This document shows positions 1 through 12,307 of a stretch of DNA of 64,000 nucleotides, piece by piece (positions within the stretch are counted from its first letter, which is position 1; each line of letters begins with the position of its first letter). The stretch is from the NCBI RefSeq assembly GCF_905147365.1, contig NC_056416.1, positions 2,872,001 through 2,936,000 of the forward strand, given 5' to 3'. The DNA is from Aricia agestis (Eukaryota > Arthropoda > Insecta > Lepidoptera > Lycaenidae). Position numbers and translations under genes: made by a program. The notes below the pieces were generated by a model. It was given only the letters and a program-made list of their open reading frames with translations, did no database searches and was not told the DNA's origin.

Positions 1-1440
1 CGCAGAGGTTTACACAGGACCAAAGAGTCAGGAATAGTCAGACTTTTGTTCTGTTCCTGGCTAGCTTTTTTGGATGTCTTAAGTCGTCATAGACGTAAGA
101 ACGACCAGCAGACGTTTTGTAAGACATCAAGTGGTAAAGTCCTTTTCCTTCCAAACATTCGTTAAATTATGTACATTGCTCCATATTTTTATTTTATACT
201 TTACGGTTATTCTAGGAATCAGTCTTTTTCAGTTTTCAAGATATATAATCATATTCTGTTTCGATTTTTGTAATCCACATGCGAGTTTTCTCACAGACAA
301 GGATGTATGGGCATTGGGCAATACTTGCTACAAAATAAACTAATCGTGACCGATAAGCAGCGAGATCTGTTACAAATAAACGAGAACGTATTTAGAAATT
401 TTCTTCTTTCGCAAAGACTCCTAAGAAGTTCTTAAAACTGTCACGACAGCACTTGTTACAGTTTCACGCCTGCAAGCAGCTGTCAGACAGTCAAACATTA
501 TTCGTGAAAGTTGTCCTGCAGGTCCTAATGGGACCCAATACAGTATTTAATTAGGAATGCGATCGTAGCTACTAAAAGCTGTGCTGTTATAGTGTGTTGT
601 GTGAATATTGTATTGTATTGTAACTTGACAAGTTTTTATCATAGTTTTGATCCTGATTACATTGAACTGTATTACGATGTAGATAGAAGTCGACGATTAA
701 AGCACCGTCATATAAGAAAGGCCTATGATGCTCTCGGAAGACTGTCTAAAGCAATTTCCTGCCATTATCATTCATTTTATTAGAACACAATATGATATTG
801 ATTATTGTGACACCAACTCTGGTGTCGATGAGGGTTATGATTAACATAATTAACTGCAATGATTATAAGTACTAATGAAATGATAGAGCCAGTCTCCAGA
901 GTGTATTTTTTTTAACCTAGAGCTGTTTTGATTGCAAGAATGTCATTTATATCATCAAATAATGAATGTATTTAAACAAAAATACATATTATTTTTATTT
1001 TACTCATAGTAGATAATCATTGGAATACACGACAATGACTATAATTATAAAGTGTACAATATTTTTTAATCACCGAATAGTAAAGTAATAGGTGTTTACC
1101 AATATTCTTATCTCAAACAATTTCCCCGAATAATATTGCAATGAGATATTATATGTGCATTTTATTGCAGTCGAAACACAAAATTACCCGAATAATCATG
1201 CAATAGACAATAATGATCAGAGCTTGGCCTACTCCAGAACGATAAGTTGCGTTTTGCTTTATTTTAAAAAAACCTTCGGTGGTAATTTAATATTGTTAAG
1301 ATAGCGAGATAGGCAAAAAAATTAGCTTTCATTTGAGATATAAAAAGTCTTTGATGCTTTTTTTTTGACGGAGTTATTAACAAAAATCAGTTTTTCGGCT
1401 CTCCTGAACATTTTCATTTTTACGATTGTCCGATTATTCG
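1..1440. other. no recognised feature
   Basis: AT-rich sequence without a recognisable gene or repeat. Two short open frames (131-343 and 592-783, plus strand) have no recognisable domain and no composition unlike their surroundings. I do not call them genes. Confidence 0.5.
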
Positions 1441-1550
1441 GTGGGGGCGTCGATAGGATACTTTTCATTCCGGAAAAATATACGCCTACTTCGCGATAAA
1501 CGAAATTTGGCGCAAGTTTTGAGCCGCATCTTACTAGACGATCTGGGAGC
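1440..1550 (-). repeat. Rep-B fragment
   Basis: Carries the Rep-B core read in the same direction as the copies at 5993 and 21790: 'ataggatacttttcattccgg' like text, then an 'aaaatatacg', 'cgcgataaacgaaattt' block and a 'ctag' near the end. The microsatellite half of the element is missing. It is a degraded partial copy. Confidence 0.5.
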
Positions 1551-1727
1551 ACGGCAGTGCTCCAGCCAAGCTTTTTAGCAAAGGCACGGCCGTAGCATAC
1601 TTTTCTCGAAGCGGTTCGCGGCTTTTGCACACCCCCTTTATCTTCGATGTTAACAAAGCTAGGGAATTAGAATTTCGGTGACTAGGAGCAAGTATTAAAA
1701 CTAGCTTAACCTCCAAATTATATAACA

Positions 1728-1970
1728 CGAGCTTTTGCCCGCGGCTTCGCTCGCGTTAAGAAGTATTATTATATACAAACTTTCATCTCCTATTTGAACC
1801 CCTTGGGGTTGGAATTTATCAAAATCCTTTCTTAGCGGATGCTTACGTCATAACATCTACCTGCATACCAAATTTCAGCCTGATCCGTCCAGTGGTTTGG
1901 GCTGTGCGTTGATAGATCACTATGTCAATCAGTCAGTCACCTTTGAGTTTTATATATATATAGATTTCGA
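1728..1970 (+). repeat. Rep-D copy
   Basis: Begins with 'gagcttttgcccgcggcttc' and ends near 'atcactatgtcaatcagtca' followed by a short TA run. Nearly the same sequence recurs at 15249-15500, including 'accccttgg', 'tttcttagcggatgc' and 'gatccgtccagtggtttggg'. It is a widespread type of lepidopteran interspersed repeat; I do not assign it to a transposon class. Confidence 0.7.
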
Positions 1971-2129
1971 TAAATAGTTTAATAGTTACGGATGATCAAA
2001 GTTACTACATTTTGTCACTCACTGACTGACAGATCGTCAAAATTCTAAGGTACTTCTAGCAGACTTAGAACCTTGAAATTTGGCAACAAGGTAGGTCGTT
2101 ATCCAAAATGAAAGGAAAAATTATGAAAC

Positions 2130-2556
2130 TGGCCAAGTGCGAGTCGTACTGGCGTACATAGGGTTCCGTACCGTAAATTTGTATGGGAGCTCCCCTTAAA
2201 TCACAAGTTTATGTACTTTTTATTACTTATTATTAAAGTTGAAATATAATTAAATATTTTCTGAAATTTTCAAAAAACTTACTTTTACCATTATGGATAG
2301 AGCAAAAAAGGGCAAAAAAACGTGTTTGTTGTATGAGACCCCCGATTAATCATTATTTATTTTATTTTAGTTGGACTATTAGGTTTTATAGCGACAACAA
2401 AAGTACATAATTTGTAAAAAATTAAAATATCTAGCTATTGCGGTTCTCGAGATCTAGCCTCGTGACACACGGACGGACGACAGACAGACAGCGAAGTCTA
2501 GACTCATAAGGAATAGGCTCCCGTTTTCATCCTTTGGGCAAGGAAACCTAAAACCT
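2130..2556 (-). repeat. Rep-C copy
   Basis: Reading on the minus strand, the element starts at the altered block near 'gggagcctattcctt', passes 'ctgtctgtctgtc' and ends at 'ggttccctatg...cttggcc'-type sequence ('ggccaagtgcgagtcgtact' on plus). Other copies lie at 26277, 28580, 32395 and 45002. Internal 'tatgggagctcccctt' on plus is typical of all copies. Confidence 0.65.
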
Positions 2557-3102
2557 GAAAAGTATAAAATAACTTTATAAAATAAAAGAAAAGATTTTTA
2601 TGTTTGTGGCTTTGCAAGAACATTAAAAATGAGTTTCGACTTCATAATAATTATTTTACGTACAAAAGGAAAAATAGTGTTAACAAAGATAACAATGAAA
2701 CTATGATAATGAAATTCGATTAAAATATAAATGAAATCAGAACTGCGAATTACGATGTACTCCATACTCGCTCGATAGATGATTACGGTGAAGCACTCCC
2801 TGTATATCGCGGTATCGCTTGTTTAAGGAGTATAATTATTATGGTTTAAAAAAATCCGGGATAGGTCGTAATACTCAATCGAAAGTAACATCGGTGCACG
2901 AATAACCTCCTGAAAGTTCAAAAGTTGTTGGGCTATCGTCATAGAATTTGTACTTTGTAGAAGTACCTAGCTATTATTATTATTATCAATTAATTTTACG
3001 ACCTAGAATATATACCTAGAGATAGAGAATGGATGCTAAGCTAAGTACAGAAAAGTTTTAACATGACCTGAAAAGAAAAGAAACCTTAAAAAAAGAAATG
3101 AG
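2557..3102. other. no recognised feature
   Basis: AT-rich DNA without an obvious gene, inverted repeat or known repeat copy. Confidence 0.4.
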
Positions 3103-3631
3103 ATCCCACCAAAACATGAAATGTATAAAGGAGCCAAGCAAAATATTGCATAGCTATGCAATGTATCTATCGTAAAAAGTTTTCAGATCACATTCAAGCC
3201 AAGCCTTCAACTTTCCTTCCTTCAACATTCAGTGAATTTATCAATAGGTAGTTTTTTTTATTTTATAATTATTATAGTGGCTTGACAATGAGCACTAGAG
3301 AAATAATCAGTGACTGATTGGATTTATTGGGTACCATCGTCCACATGCGTCGTTACATACTAAGAAACACTTTACGCTTGCCGTTTGTGTAAGTATGAGC
3401 TACCCCAAATATGAAGTTTCATATTAGTTTTTCTCGTGCTCATTGCAAAGCCACTATAATAATTATAAAATAAAGAAAACTATTGATAAATTCACTGAAT
3501 GTGGCTTTAAATTACAAAATAAGTTGAAGGCTTGGCTTGAATGTGATCTGAAAACTTTTTACGATAGATACATTGCATAGCTATGCAATATTTTGCTTGG
3601 CTCCTTTATATATTTAATCTTTTGGTGGGAT
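3103..3631. mobile_element. 529-bp fold-back element
   Basis: Long imperfect terminal inverted repeats. The left arm runs 'atcccaccaaaa' (3103) to 'tatagtggcttgacaatgag' (about 3293), and the right arm mirrors it from about 3434 to 'ttttggtgggat' (3631). Both arms hold 'ttgcatagctatgcaa' (itself a palindrome) and 'acgatagatacattg'. No open frame is present, so it is a non-autonomous DNA element. I could not define a target duplication, so the superfamily is open. Confidence 0.8.
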
Positions 3632-4280
3632 GTTAAATATACAAGATGTAAGTGTAAACAACGTTATCCTTGCAACCATCAAATGAGCCCGTCAAAATTA
3701 ACGGTGTTAATATTAACACACTGTATAAATGCGAAAGCTAACTTGTAAAAATTTTTCTTTGTCTTTCTTTGGATCAAAATTTTTAGACGTATTTAGATGA
3801 TGTTTTGTATGATCATAATATTTTGTCTCCGAACATGATATAGGTTAGTTTTTATCGCTACGATACGTAGTGCTCCCGTAAGTATTTTAACGATGTTGCT
3901 AAACTATAAAATATGGTACGTCAGGACATACCATATTATATAGTTTAGCTAAAATTATGTATGAAACTCAAAACTATGTATACCTATTTTTTGAAAGTTA
4001 TTTCACTTTAACATAAATGCTATTAGTATTGCATTTAATTTCATCACGTAATTTAAAGTTTAAAACTTTGATTAAGTAAGTATCAAACAAAAAATCTCTA
4101 AAAAGAAGTCTGAAAATAACAAGATCAAAAACTGTTAAACTTTTAAATTTTTACTTTATTAAGTAAATTACAAAAGCTTCACCTTCAATCAACTCCTTTG
4201 TTATAATTAGCCTGAGTTAAGAATTTGATTTATTAAATAGTCTTATCTGAGAGTAAAAGGTATTAAACACCCTTTAAAGC
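3632..4280. other. unannotated DNA with one hairpin
   Basis: No gene seen. An imperfect hairpin lies at 3898-3950 (arms 'gctaaactataaaatatggt' and its near complement around 'cgtcaggac'). Confidence 0.45.
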
Positions 4281-4391
4281 TGATCGCACATTTGTCAAAT
4301 TACCGTACGCGTCGAACGCGCGGTGCCTTCGGCGCGTAGTTCACAAAATGCCGCGCGTACGGCGCGTGCTTGCTGATAAATGTGTGATCAT
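4281..4391. mobile_element. small CpG-rich inverted-repeat element
   Basis: Terminal inverted repeats 'tgatcgcacatttgtca' and 'tgataaatgtgtgatca' flank a CpG-dense core ('cgtacgcgtcgaacgcgcgg' and its near complement). It is short, has no coding capacity and looks like a MITE. The target duplication is unclear. Confidence 0.6.
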
Positions 4392-4467
4392 CTTTCGAAT
4401 CTTTAACGAAAGCGAGCGCGACCGACAAAAATTCAAATAATGTGCCGGTTTATAACATAGGTTCCAT

Positions 4468-4795
4468 TTTTTTTAATGAAATAAGGGGCCAAAGGAGCAA
4501 ACGGGTCACCTGATGGAAAGCAACTTCCGTCGCTCATGGACACTCGCAGCATCAGAAGGGCTGCAGGTGCGTTGCCGGCCTTTTAAGAGGGAATAGGATA
4601 ATAGGGGAGGATAGGGATGGGAAGGGAAGGGAAAAGGGGAGGATAGGGAAGGGAATTGGGCCTCCGGTAAACTCACTCACTCGGCGAAACACAGCGCAAG
4701 CGCTGTTTCACGCCGGTTTTCTGTGAGAACGTGGTATTTCTCCGGTTGAGCCAGCCCATTCATTCCGAAGCATGGCTCTCCCACGTATAAAATTC
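4468..4795 (-). repeat. Rep-A copy (LINE-tail repeat)
   Basis: On the minus strand it reads 'acgtgggagagccatgcttc', a GC-rich block, a long C/T-only tract (seen as G/A on plus, about 4588-4660), then 'cttaaaaggccggcaacgca' and 'caggtgacccgtttgctcc', ending in an A-rich tail. The 3' part matches the C-terminal coding end and tail of a non-LTR retrotransposon (see 62034-62235). Confidence 0.75.
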
Positions 4796-4908
4796 TACCG
4801 CCATTGGTCTAGCAACCCATGTCGCTGCTTCGTAGTGGCGTAGAGCAATATAGCCTATATACATTATACATAATATTATGGCATTTTTAGTTCAAGCAAA
4901 TTAGCTGA

Positions 4909-5586
4909 AAATTTGGCAAAATTAAAGTACTACTTTTATCTATCAGGATATGTAGGTTATAGAGTAAAGTTAATTTTTTTCTAATCTTCCCCCTCCTCCG
5001 GGGTGTGCGTCACCCCCCCGCGCCCGCGAATATGTCCCGAAACGTGGTATTTTCCACTTAAACAAGAAACCGTACTCGATACATAAAAAGTATGTATGAA
5101 CGAAATAAACCTTGATAAATTTACTACAAGCCTCTCATATAAACAAAAGCGATATCACTTATAGTTTCAGCGCAATCAGTCACCAAAAACGAGTGTTTTT
5201 AATAATTTATTAATTTTTTAACTAAGTTAATATTTTAACACATTGTATAAAATTCTATCATTGAGAGATCGACCTAGCGGATTTTTGAAATGTATATTTA
5301 TCGAGTTATTGAGAAAAAACTAATTTGACGATGAATCCGCGTCGTTCTTTTTGATCTAGCATATGAAAGACGGGTGTGAGTGTGAAGGGAGAAGGACGAT
5401 GTTTGATTTTTGCGATGAGTCGCCCTCTTAAGTGGAAAATACCACGTTTCGTGACATATTCGGGGGCGCAGGGGGTGACGCACACCCCGGAGGGGGGGGG
5501 GGGGAGAGTAGAAAAAATTTAACTTTACTCTATAACCTACATATCCTGATAGATAAAAGTTGTATTTTAATTTTGCCAAATTTTCC
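4909..5586. mobile_element. 680-bp inverted-repeat element
   Basis: Arms at about 4909-5075 and 5424-5586 are near complements: 'gaaaatttggcaaaatta' with 'taattttgccaaattttc', 'tacctatatcctgatag'-type blocks, 'cggggtgtgcgtcaccccc', and 'aaacgtggtattttccactt'. A G-run of about 15 sits in the right arm near 5492-5506. There is no coding capacity; it is a non-autonomous DNA element of unassigned superfamily. Confidence 0.7.
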
Positions 5587-5992
5587 ATACATTTGAATTT
5601 ATTTGTCTAGAACTATTTTATCGGTTGCGATGATCGAATGGTACCTTAAGTGCTCACAAAAAGAATTTAATATTACAATATTCCTGAATACCTAACGGGG
5701 ACTCCCCGGGGCGTATTTTAGGCACAAAGTGCTTATTTGTAATTCAAGACGAGATGCGTAGGAAACTTCTGGATAACGCTTGGAGAGTGACAAACTACAA
5801 AGATTTTTAAATTAAAATCACTACCTTTGATATGTTTTAAAATATTACAGCGATCCTTCTTTTTTTTCTTATGAAATATAATATATTTTCTTATGATACA
5901 ATTGTGTCCTGAAAAGCTTCTTGTAGCATTAAAATTGTTTGTATTTTATATTTTTTTGGTTACTAACTCTTTTCATCATTGTATCCATATTT
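5587..5992. other. no recognised feature
   Basis: AT-rich DNA; nothing identified. Confidence 0.4.
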
Positions 5993-6196
5993 CTATACTA
6001 ATATTATTTTAAATGTGAAAGTGTGTCTGTCTGTTACCGCTTCACGCCCAAACCGCTAAACTGATTTTGCTGAAATTTGGTTTGGAGATACTTTGTGTCC
6101 CGGGAAAGGACATAGGATACTTTTATCCCGGAAAAATGTATGATTTCCATTCGAAAAACGAATTTTGACGCAACGGTGATGCGGATGTCATCTAGT
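5993..6196. repeat. Rep-B copy
   Basis: Starts 'ctatactaatattat', continues 'gtgtgtctgtctgtta', 'cttcacgcccaaaccgct', 'gtcccgggaaaggacatagg' and ends 'gatgtcatctagt'. The same order is seen at 10819 and 21790, and inverted at 38211. This microsatellite-associated repeat is common in Lepidoptera; class not assigned. Confidence 0.75.
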
Positions 6197-8148
6197 CACG
6201 GGAAGTATAATATACTTCCCGTACCCGATGAGGCGATGCTGGCTGGCGCGGTCCGGAGAGGCGGGAAGTAATGATGATGAAGGAGGCGTGTTTTGTCGAG
6301 GGTCACCAATGTGGGATATGTGTGGGGACGCTAAAGAAAGATCTTGCGACCGAGCGAGGTGGTATGATCGAGCCCACGTGATACATTTCAGCTGTCGTAA
6401 ATATACTGACGCGCTTAGAAAACTTCGATAGCGCGATGCAGGAATGTTAGGCGAATTGTGGGTACCGCGACATTCTTATTCTTTCAATTATTTTAGTAGA
6501 AACCAGTCTATATTCGTAGACCTATGACTTGAGATGTGAACCAAAGACAATTTTTCTGCGCGTTACATGAGAACTTGATCAAACTTTCAAAGTAAAATCA
6601 TGTTGCAGTAAGAAAACTAAGGTTAAATTCTAAGTTTCTAAGATTTCACGGCCACACTCAGAGATATTTAATTATTTCTTTGATTTAATGATTCTTGAAG
6701 ATCCATGATCTTAACATAAGCTCCATTTTTTGTCTTCATTAAATTAAAGTTATTGAACATTAAAAGTCTTTAAGTACGGCCGCAAGAGGCAGAATACTGT
6801 TTTTAGTATTTTGCCTACTAATATTATAATATAGTTTACGTCCAACTTTAGGGAAGTATTTTAATGGTTGATAGTTCAAATATATTAGGTTCATGGATAT
6901 TATGTGTGGTAAATATTTGATAATGCCCGCTTTGATAAACATTATACTTATGACGTAAACGTGGACACGATTAACATGCTAATAATACTTAACCATCCCA
7001 CCGCTGCCACCAAATTTATGCTCATAATATAAGCTTAACGTTTAGCTTAAAATAACCTACAAACAAGAAATACCGCCTCAAAATAAGCTGCTATGCCGCA
7101 AAATTACTATGAAGTTGCGAGGTATCTTGGTTCCTTTACGGCATTAAGGCTAGGTTATTCCAAATTCACGTTTCTAGAATTAGTAATTTTTAAAGAAAGC
7201 GTCATTAAAAAAAACTGAAAAATATATACATGTATAGATACACCTTTTAACTAGTGACTTTTATGGTTAGAAACACAATACAGATAATTTTACTCGATAA
7301 AAAAAAAATCCGAAACAACCTCGATTTTAAAAACATTTTGAGTTTTATAGGACTAACAGGGACTCAATCAAAAAATAATTTGGATAGTTCGATTACTATT
7401 AAAATTTTACAGGGAAATGTACGGATACATGTTTAGTTATACTATTTTTTATCTAAGTAAAAAGGTTTTTTCTCCTATTTCGCCCTATCATGGATGCGGC
7501 GAGCGTCGTAACCGCCACTGTACAAGGCGCGCTGATATGAATGTTATTTTAATGTCATTTACGTCGATATTCGCACTGACAGACATCGACCTGCTAATTT
7601 AGGAATAACCTCCCCTTAATGCTACTTATCGTAATCCGTAATAATATTATGCAAAAGTATGTTTTCTTGTCTCTTTAGTACAACTCCAGGATGCGATTGC
7701 TGAAACGATTTTGATGTAACATTTAGGTACTATAAGACCTGTATTTTCTCTCCATAATTAGTCCTCGAACTGACGATTTTGATGATCGCCTGTTCAACAA
7801 AAATTTAACAAAGGACAATTTTGAAAACATTAAATTTATTCAAAAATTAAAATCAATTTTTATTTCTCATTATTTTTATACCGAACAAATATAATACTAC
7901 AATAATTTATACTTTACAGTATAATATAAATAGTGGTCTACCAGCCACAACATTCCTGGGTCGTTTACCAGACGGCTGCAGATGTTCAGAATTCCATTAT
8001 AGCAGCCCACTATATTATGTAGATCCGCTTCAATTGAAATAGTTGAAGGGAAAATAGAGACGTGTTCACGCCTCAGTAGCTAGTGAAATCTAGTTCTATT
8101 CCTAGAAAGAGAAAAATAGTTATTTTAAGTTACAGGTCAAGGGCCTGT
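6197..8148. other. no recognised feature
   Basis: About 1.9 kb without a supported gene or repeat. The short frames at 6228-6431 and 7254-7602 show no recognisable domain. Confidence 0.4.
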
Positions 8149-8362
8149 TTCATCACTTCCTGATAAGGTGCCGGATAGGCTTATTTCACAATTTCTCCAT
8201 ACTCTATCTGTCAAGTTAACGGGCCTATTTCACCACTTCCTGATAAGGCTGTCCGCCTTATCAGGAAGTGGTGAAATAGGCCCCAAGTATGGAGAATCTG
8301 TCAAAAAAGCTGTGAATAGCCTATTCGCCATTTTATCTGAATGTGGTGAAAATTCCTTAAAG
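8149..8362. mobile_element. MITE-1 copy with internal hairpin insert
   Basis: Outer left end 'gggcctgtttcatcacttcc' and degraded right end 'tgaatgtggtgaaaattcc' bracket a body shared with the copies at 21145 and 61543 ('ctccatactctatctgtcaa', 'agtatggagaatctgtcaaa'). In its middle sits a 64-bp near-perfect hairpin (8220-8284) built from the same terminus twice, 'gggcctatttcaccacttcc' and its complement, joined by a few bases. No clean target duplication is left. Confidence 0.65.
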
Positions 8363-8644
8363 CCGTATGTCGTGTAGTCTATGATACATGGTTCTTTAGC
8401 TTGAGGTATTCGAAAGTAAACGTTTAATAAAGCTGTGGTTAGGGACGACTAACGATAAATATTTATTAATAACGAAATGACTCCTAATGTTAACTCTGAT
8501 CATTGATCACTTTACGCTGATTGGTGGAATTAAGATAAACATAAGTCATACATACAATACAATGTTTGTTCCACAGTCCACTGCATGTTACGGACTACAT
8601 TCTTTACAGCTTTAGCTTATCACCTGTAGGAACAAAAAAAAAAA
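8363..8644. other. no recognised feature
   Basis: Short stretch with nothing identified. Confidence 0.35.
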
Positions 8645-8950
8645 AACTTGAGAGGTGTCAAGGGACACCCGAATGGAACGAAGTTATTTCTTATGTTCAA
8701 AAAACCTGTATATATATTATACACTCAAAAAAATATTAAAAAAACGCCATATATTGACGCCCAGGTATACTAACAACGCGTCGCTGTTTATTATCAAAAA
8801 ACGCCATCTAGTTGACGCCCAGGAATACATAATACTATCAACGCCCTCTGCCCCTACCATGCAGGTACTAATAAAAAAGTGTCGGGGTCAAATAGAGGTC
8901 TAATATCGTTCTGTCTAGCCCAACGCGCGATAAAGAACTTCATTCCAAAA
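8645..8950 (+). repeat. Rep-E copy 1
   Basis: Shares an ordered series of blocks with 13155-13410: 'tcaagggacacccgaatg', 'ttatttcttatgttcaaaa', 'ttgacgcccagg', 'ccatgcaggtactaataaaa', 'aaaaagtgtcg', and 'caacgcgcgataa'. This copy has the 'acgcccagg' block twice. Class unknown. Confidence 0.7.
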
Positions 8951-9171
8951 TTTACAAGCAATAATTTTCAAACAAAACATTACGCGTCATTAAGTAATAA
9001 ACATCCTAACTTTCTCAACTCCTGCAACTCCTGCAACTCATTACAACAGACAATATCGAAACTGAAATTGCAAAATATTACTTCGCCTCGTAGATAAGAA
9101 CTTCATTGTTTATTCAGTTTAGGTTATCTGCTATTGTTGTTCATAATATATAGTAGACAATCCGAAAATTT

Positions 9172-9349
9172 TTTGTGGACGTCTGCTTTTCCACCAGAGA
9201 TGTGTTGCGACTTGCGAGGAATGTGTTTTTGAGGACCAATAGAATCGCTTCATTGACGTGAGCTTGCCATGACATCGCTCAGCGCGGCGATGCTATTGGG
9301 TCCTTAAACACATTCCTCGCAACACATCTCTGGTGGAGACGCAGCCTAA
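9172..9349. mobile_element. inverted-repeat element
   Basis: Arms 'ccaccagagatgtgttgcga' plus 'gcgaggaatgtgtttt' and 'aaacacattcctcgcaaca', 'catctctggtgg' are near complements around a CpG-containing loop. The right end 'gcagcctaa' suggests a TAA flank, but the left flank does not match it. Looks like a MITE. Confidence 0.6.
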
Positions 9350-9429
9350 TGATCGGTACACAATGGAATATGGATATGTTTTGAAAAATAATAATTATTA
9401 GTATCAGTATTCTGAGTTATTTTTCGGGC

Positions 9430-9545
9430 GTTATATATTTGTGCGGTATGGCGCCAATTCTAGACACCATGTGAACTGGCTAGTACCAGTTTTCATGATG
9501 TCTAGAATTGACGCCATATCGTTGAACATTTCCGAAATATACGCC
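9430..9545. repeat. short inverted-repeat element
   Basis: 'gtatggcgccaattctagac' is mirrored by 'gtctagaattgacgccatat', with outer 'gggcgttatatatt' and 'aatatacgccc' also pairing. No coding capacity. Confidence 0.55.
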
Positions 9546-9830
9546 CTGACTAGGCCCTGACTTTGTTAAGAATATGACAATATAAATACGTCAAACTTCT
9601 CTCACCAGTGGGCAGTGGCTTACATGACGACGATGACGTCATGTGCACTGGGCTAGTACTGGATTTTATTGTGGAACCTAGGCATTAGAACATTTCGACT
9701 TTCGATACCGCGGGCGGAAAGATTGTCAATTTAATGTGTATTTTCTTTTGTAGTAAATATAAAAATCTGTTTCAATGGGTAGTCGAAAAAGCATTTAAAT
9801 ATCATAATCATGCGTCACGTTGCAATGTAA

Positions 9831-10318
9831 GAGCCAGTCCACACAGCGCGTAGCGTCAGCGTTGCGTCGACGCAGCGCTGCCGTTTGACGCATAGCCAGC
9901 CACACGGGCGCTGCGTCATCGTAGCATTATTGAGGGTCGAGCGCTTGGAGTCCCGCCACAAAGTCAATTTTAGCTCCTTTGTGGTAAGAGTCCCGACGTA
10001 TCATCTATCGACCTTCGAGAAGGAGGAGTTCTGACCGATTGGAGTCGTCTACAGGAGGTTCCGAGGATAACTTCCAAACACGTCGCAGACAATACGTGTT
10101 TAGTGTTGAATTATTATAATTTATATAAATAAAATAAAAAGAAAAAAATTAACGTCCCGCTTCGTTTCGGTGCTGTCCCTCATGTGTGCTTTGCGACGAC
10201 GCAGCGCGCCTTGTGAACACCTTGGTTATTTGTATGTTAAAAAACTCAATGGCAAAGCTGCGTCGACGCAACGCTGACGCAACGCACGGTGCGTTGCGTG
10301 GTGGTGGTGGACTGGCTC
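9831..10318. mobile_element. MITE-6, TAA target duplication
   Basis: Terminal inverted repeat 'gagccagtccac' at both ends, followed inward by 'gcgtcagcgttgcgtcgacg' and its complement. TAA occurs immediately outside both ends (9828-9830 and 10319-10321). A 3-bp TWA duplication is the hallmark of PIF/Harbinger-type elements. No transposase frame, so it is non-autonomous at 488 bp. Confidence 0.8.
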
Positions 10319-10818
10319 TAAATTGCCTTTATTTTTTTGGGGTTCCCGTGCGGCCATTGCCTCTCTTCGGCTGAAATCAGTTTGACTTCTCCATGGTGTA
10401 AGCCGAAACGAGCCATAGCTGTTGATTTGTCCGTTTTTATCTTGAATAAAATCATATACTGAAAGTTAGGTCCTCGCATTTTTCAATTTTCTATTCTAAT
10501 CTCGTTATAGTGCACAATATTCTAAATTTTATTTTTACGTACCAATTTATTTTCACAAAATATGTCTTACTTGTTTCAAACATCTTTTTATATTTTCATC
10601 TCACAATATTCAATCTCACAATATTATTTTGGTAAGATAAAATAGTAAGATAAAAAAGTCTCATTTCAAAAGCACAAAACTTTTTCTTCTTACAATGACA
10701 TAAAATCTTACTAGAAAACCGAGAGGCAAAACGACGCATCGCCTTGCGATAGCGATTTAAAATTGAACTTTGTTTCATACCCAAGTACCTAGATACATTT
10801 TTCATTGTTTGGGCTAGT

Positions 10819-11028
10819 CCATACTAATATTATGATGCGAAAGTGTGTCTGTCTGTCTGTTACCTGTTTATGCTTAAACCAGTAAACCACTGAACCGAAT
10901 TGGCTGAAATTTGGTATAGAAATACTTTGAGTCCCGGGGAAAGACATATGATACTTATCCCAGAAAAATGTACGGTTCCCTCGCAATAAACGAATTTTGG
11001 TGCAACGGAGTTGAGGGCGAATCTAGTA
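10819..11028. repeat. Rep-B copy
   Basis: Same orientation as 5993-6196: 'ccatactaatattatgatgc', 'gtgtgtctgtctgtctgtta', 'gaccgaattggctgaaattt'-like text, 'gtcccggggaaagacatatg', ending 'aatctagtag'. Confidence 0.7.
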
Positions 11029-11067
11029 GTTCATATAGAATGTGACGAGCCGATGCGATGATTAATT

Positions 11068-11670
11068 GAAACTAGAGATCGCCCAATGGTCGAAATTCGA
11101 CCTTAAATTTAATTATCTTCTTCTTTTGGCTCCCCGTTAAAACTATTTCAGATTTAATAAAAAAAAACAAATATCCATTTTTAATTAAAAAAAAAAAAAC
11201 AGGCTTCAGCCATAAACATTGTTATTTTAACTTAATTTAATGAATTATTGTAAGTTAATGAATTGTATTATTATTTTTTTTTCTTAATTTTAAACCTGTA
11301 TTTTATTTTAAAAGCATTTTTATAGATGATTTTATGTATCTTATTTTTATTTTTAATTATGTTTACTGTTTACTTTTTAATGTAATTGCATTCTGTGGCC
11401 AATTGTAATTAGTTATTGCCTGTATTTTTAAATGTCCAAACCTAATGTTGTAATTCATGCAAAACTGTTTTTGGTCCTAAATAAATAAACAAAAGAGTAT
11501 TTATTTGTTAAAAAATGTATTATAAAAGCATAATTTCAAAATAATATTAGCTCGATGTACTCCTTCACCATATAAACTATAACTGTGCAAAATTTCATTC
11601 ACCTACGTTTCCGCATTTTTCGTCAAAGAAAATCCAAAGTTTTTCACTCGCGTATTAATATGTAGTTAAA
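11068..11670 (+). repeat. Rep-H copy 1
   Basis: Starts 'actagagatcgcccaatggt' and ends 'actcgcgtattaatatgtag', as in the shorter copy at 13763-14255. Shared internal blocks include 'agcataatttcaaaataat' and 'catttcattcacctacgttt'. This copy has an additional AT-rich middle. The 3' half resembles a LINE 3' end, but I do not assign the class. Confidence 0.65.
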
Positions 11671-12233
11671 ATTCAAACTGAAGAAAATATTACACAAACA
11701 AGGGACACATTGAATTTGCTGACTTGCCACTGACACACACATTTCAAAATGCATCGTATTGCCTCGCCACGTTGTATTGTAAGCTGAGCCCTTAGCCAAG
11801 ATGTTTTCTTAATCGTTTCTTTAAAAAATAGCGGATAGCCTACGAAATGTATGGAAAGTCGGCGTCATTTTATTGAACGCTTATGTCAATTCCATACATT
11901 TTTAATCGATTCTACAAATAAACAATAAAGATGTTATGATGTATGTTAGCTAGGGGATTCCTAAGGATTGGTTTGGCACCTTGCAGCTTGAAATTAAATC
12001 TTTGATGCTTAATTGTAGAACATTTGATGTATTAGATATTATCAGTTGACTTTAGCACGAAATCAGAGTTTGTCTCAAAGGCTTTCGCGGAAAGCCTAAA
12101 AGCTTAATTAATTTAGCTAATTTTGATAGTTTAGGCGTCTTAGTGATGAGACAAATTGTACCAGCGACCGCCTGCGCCGAAATGAATGGTTGGCTACACC
12201 TACTGGGGTATTACGTGTGGATAGGAAGTGATA

Positions 12234-12292
12234 TCCATACTAGTATTAGAAATGCGAAACTGTTTTTATGTCTGTCTGTTACATGTCACTAT
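12234..12292. repeat. Rep-B fragment
   Basis: 'ccatactagtattagaaatg' with 'tatgtctgtctgttac' is the microsatellite end of Rep-B, cut off by the palindrome that follows. Confidence 0.5.
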
Positions 12293-12307
12293 TAAGAGTC
12301 CGTATAC

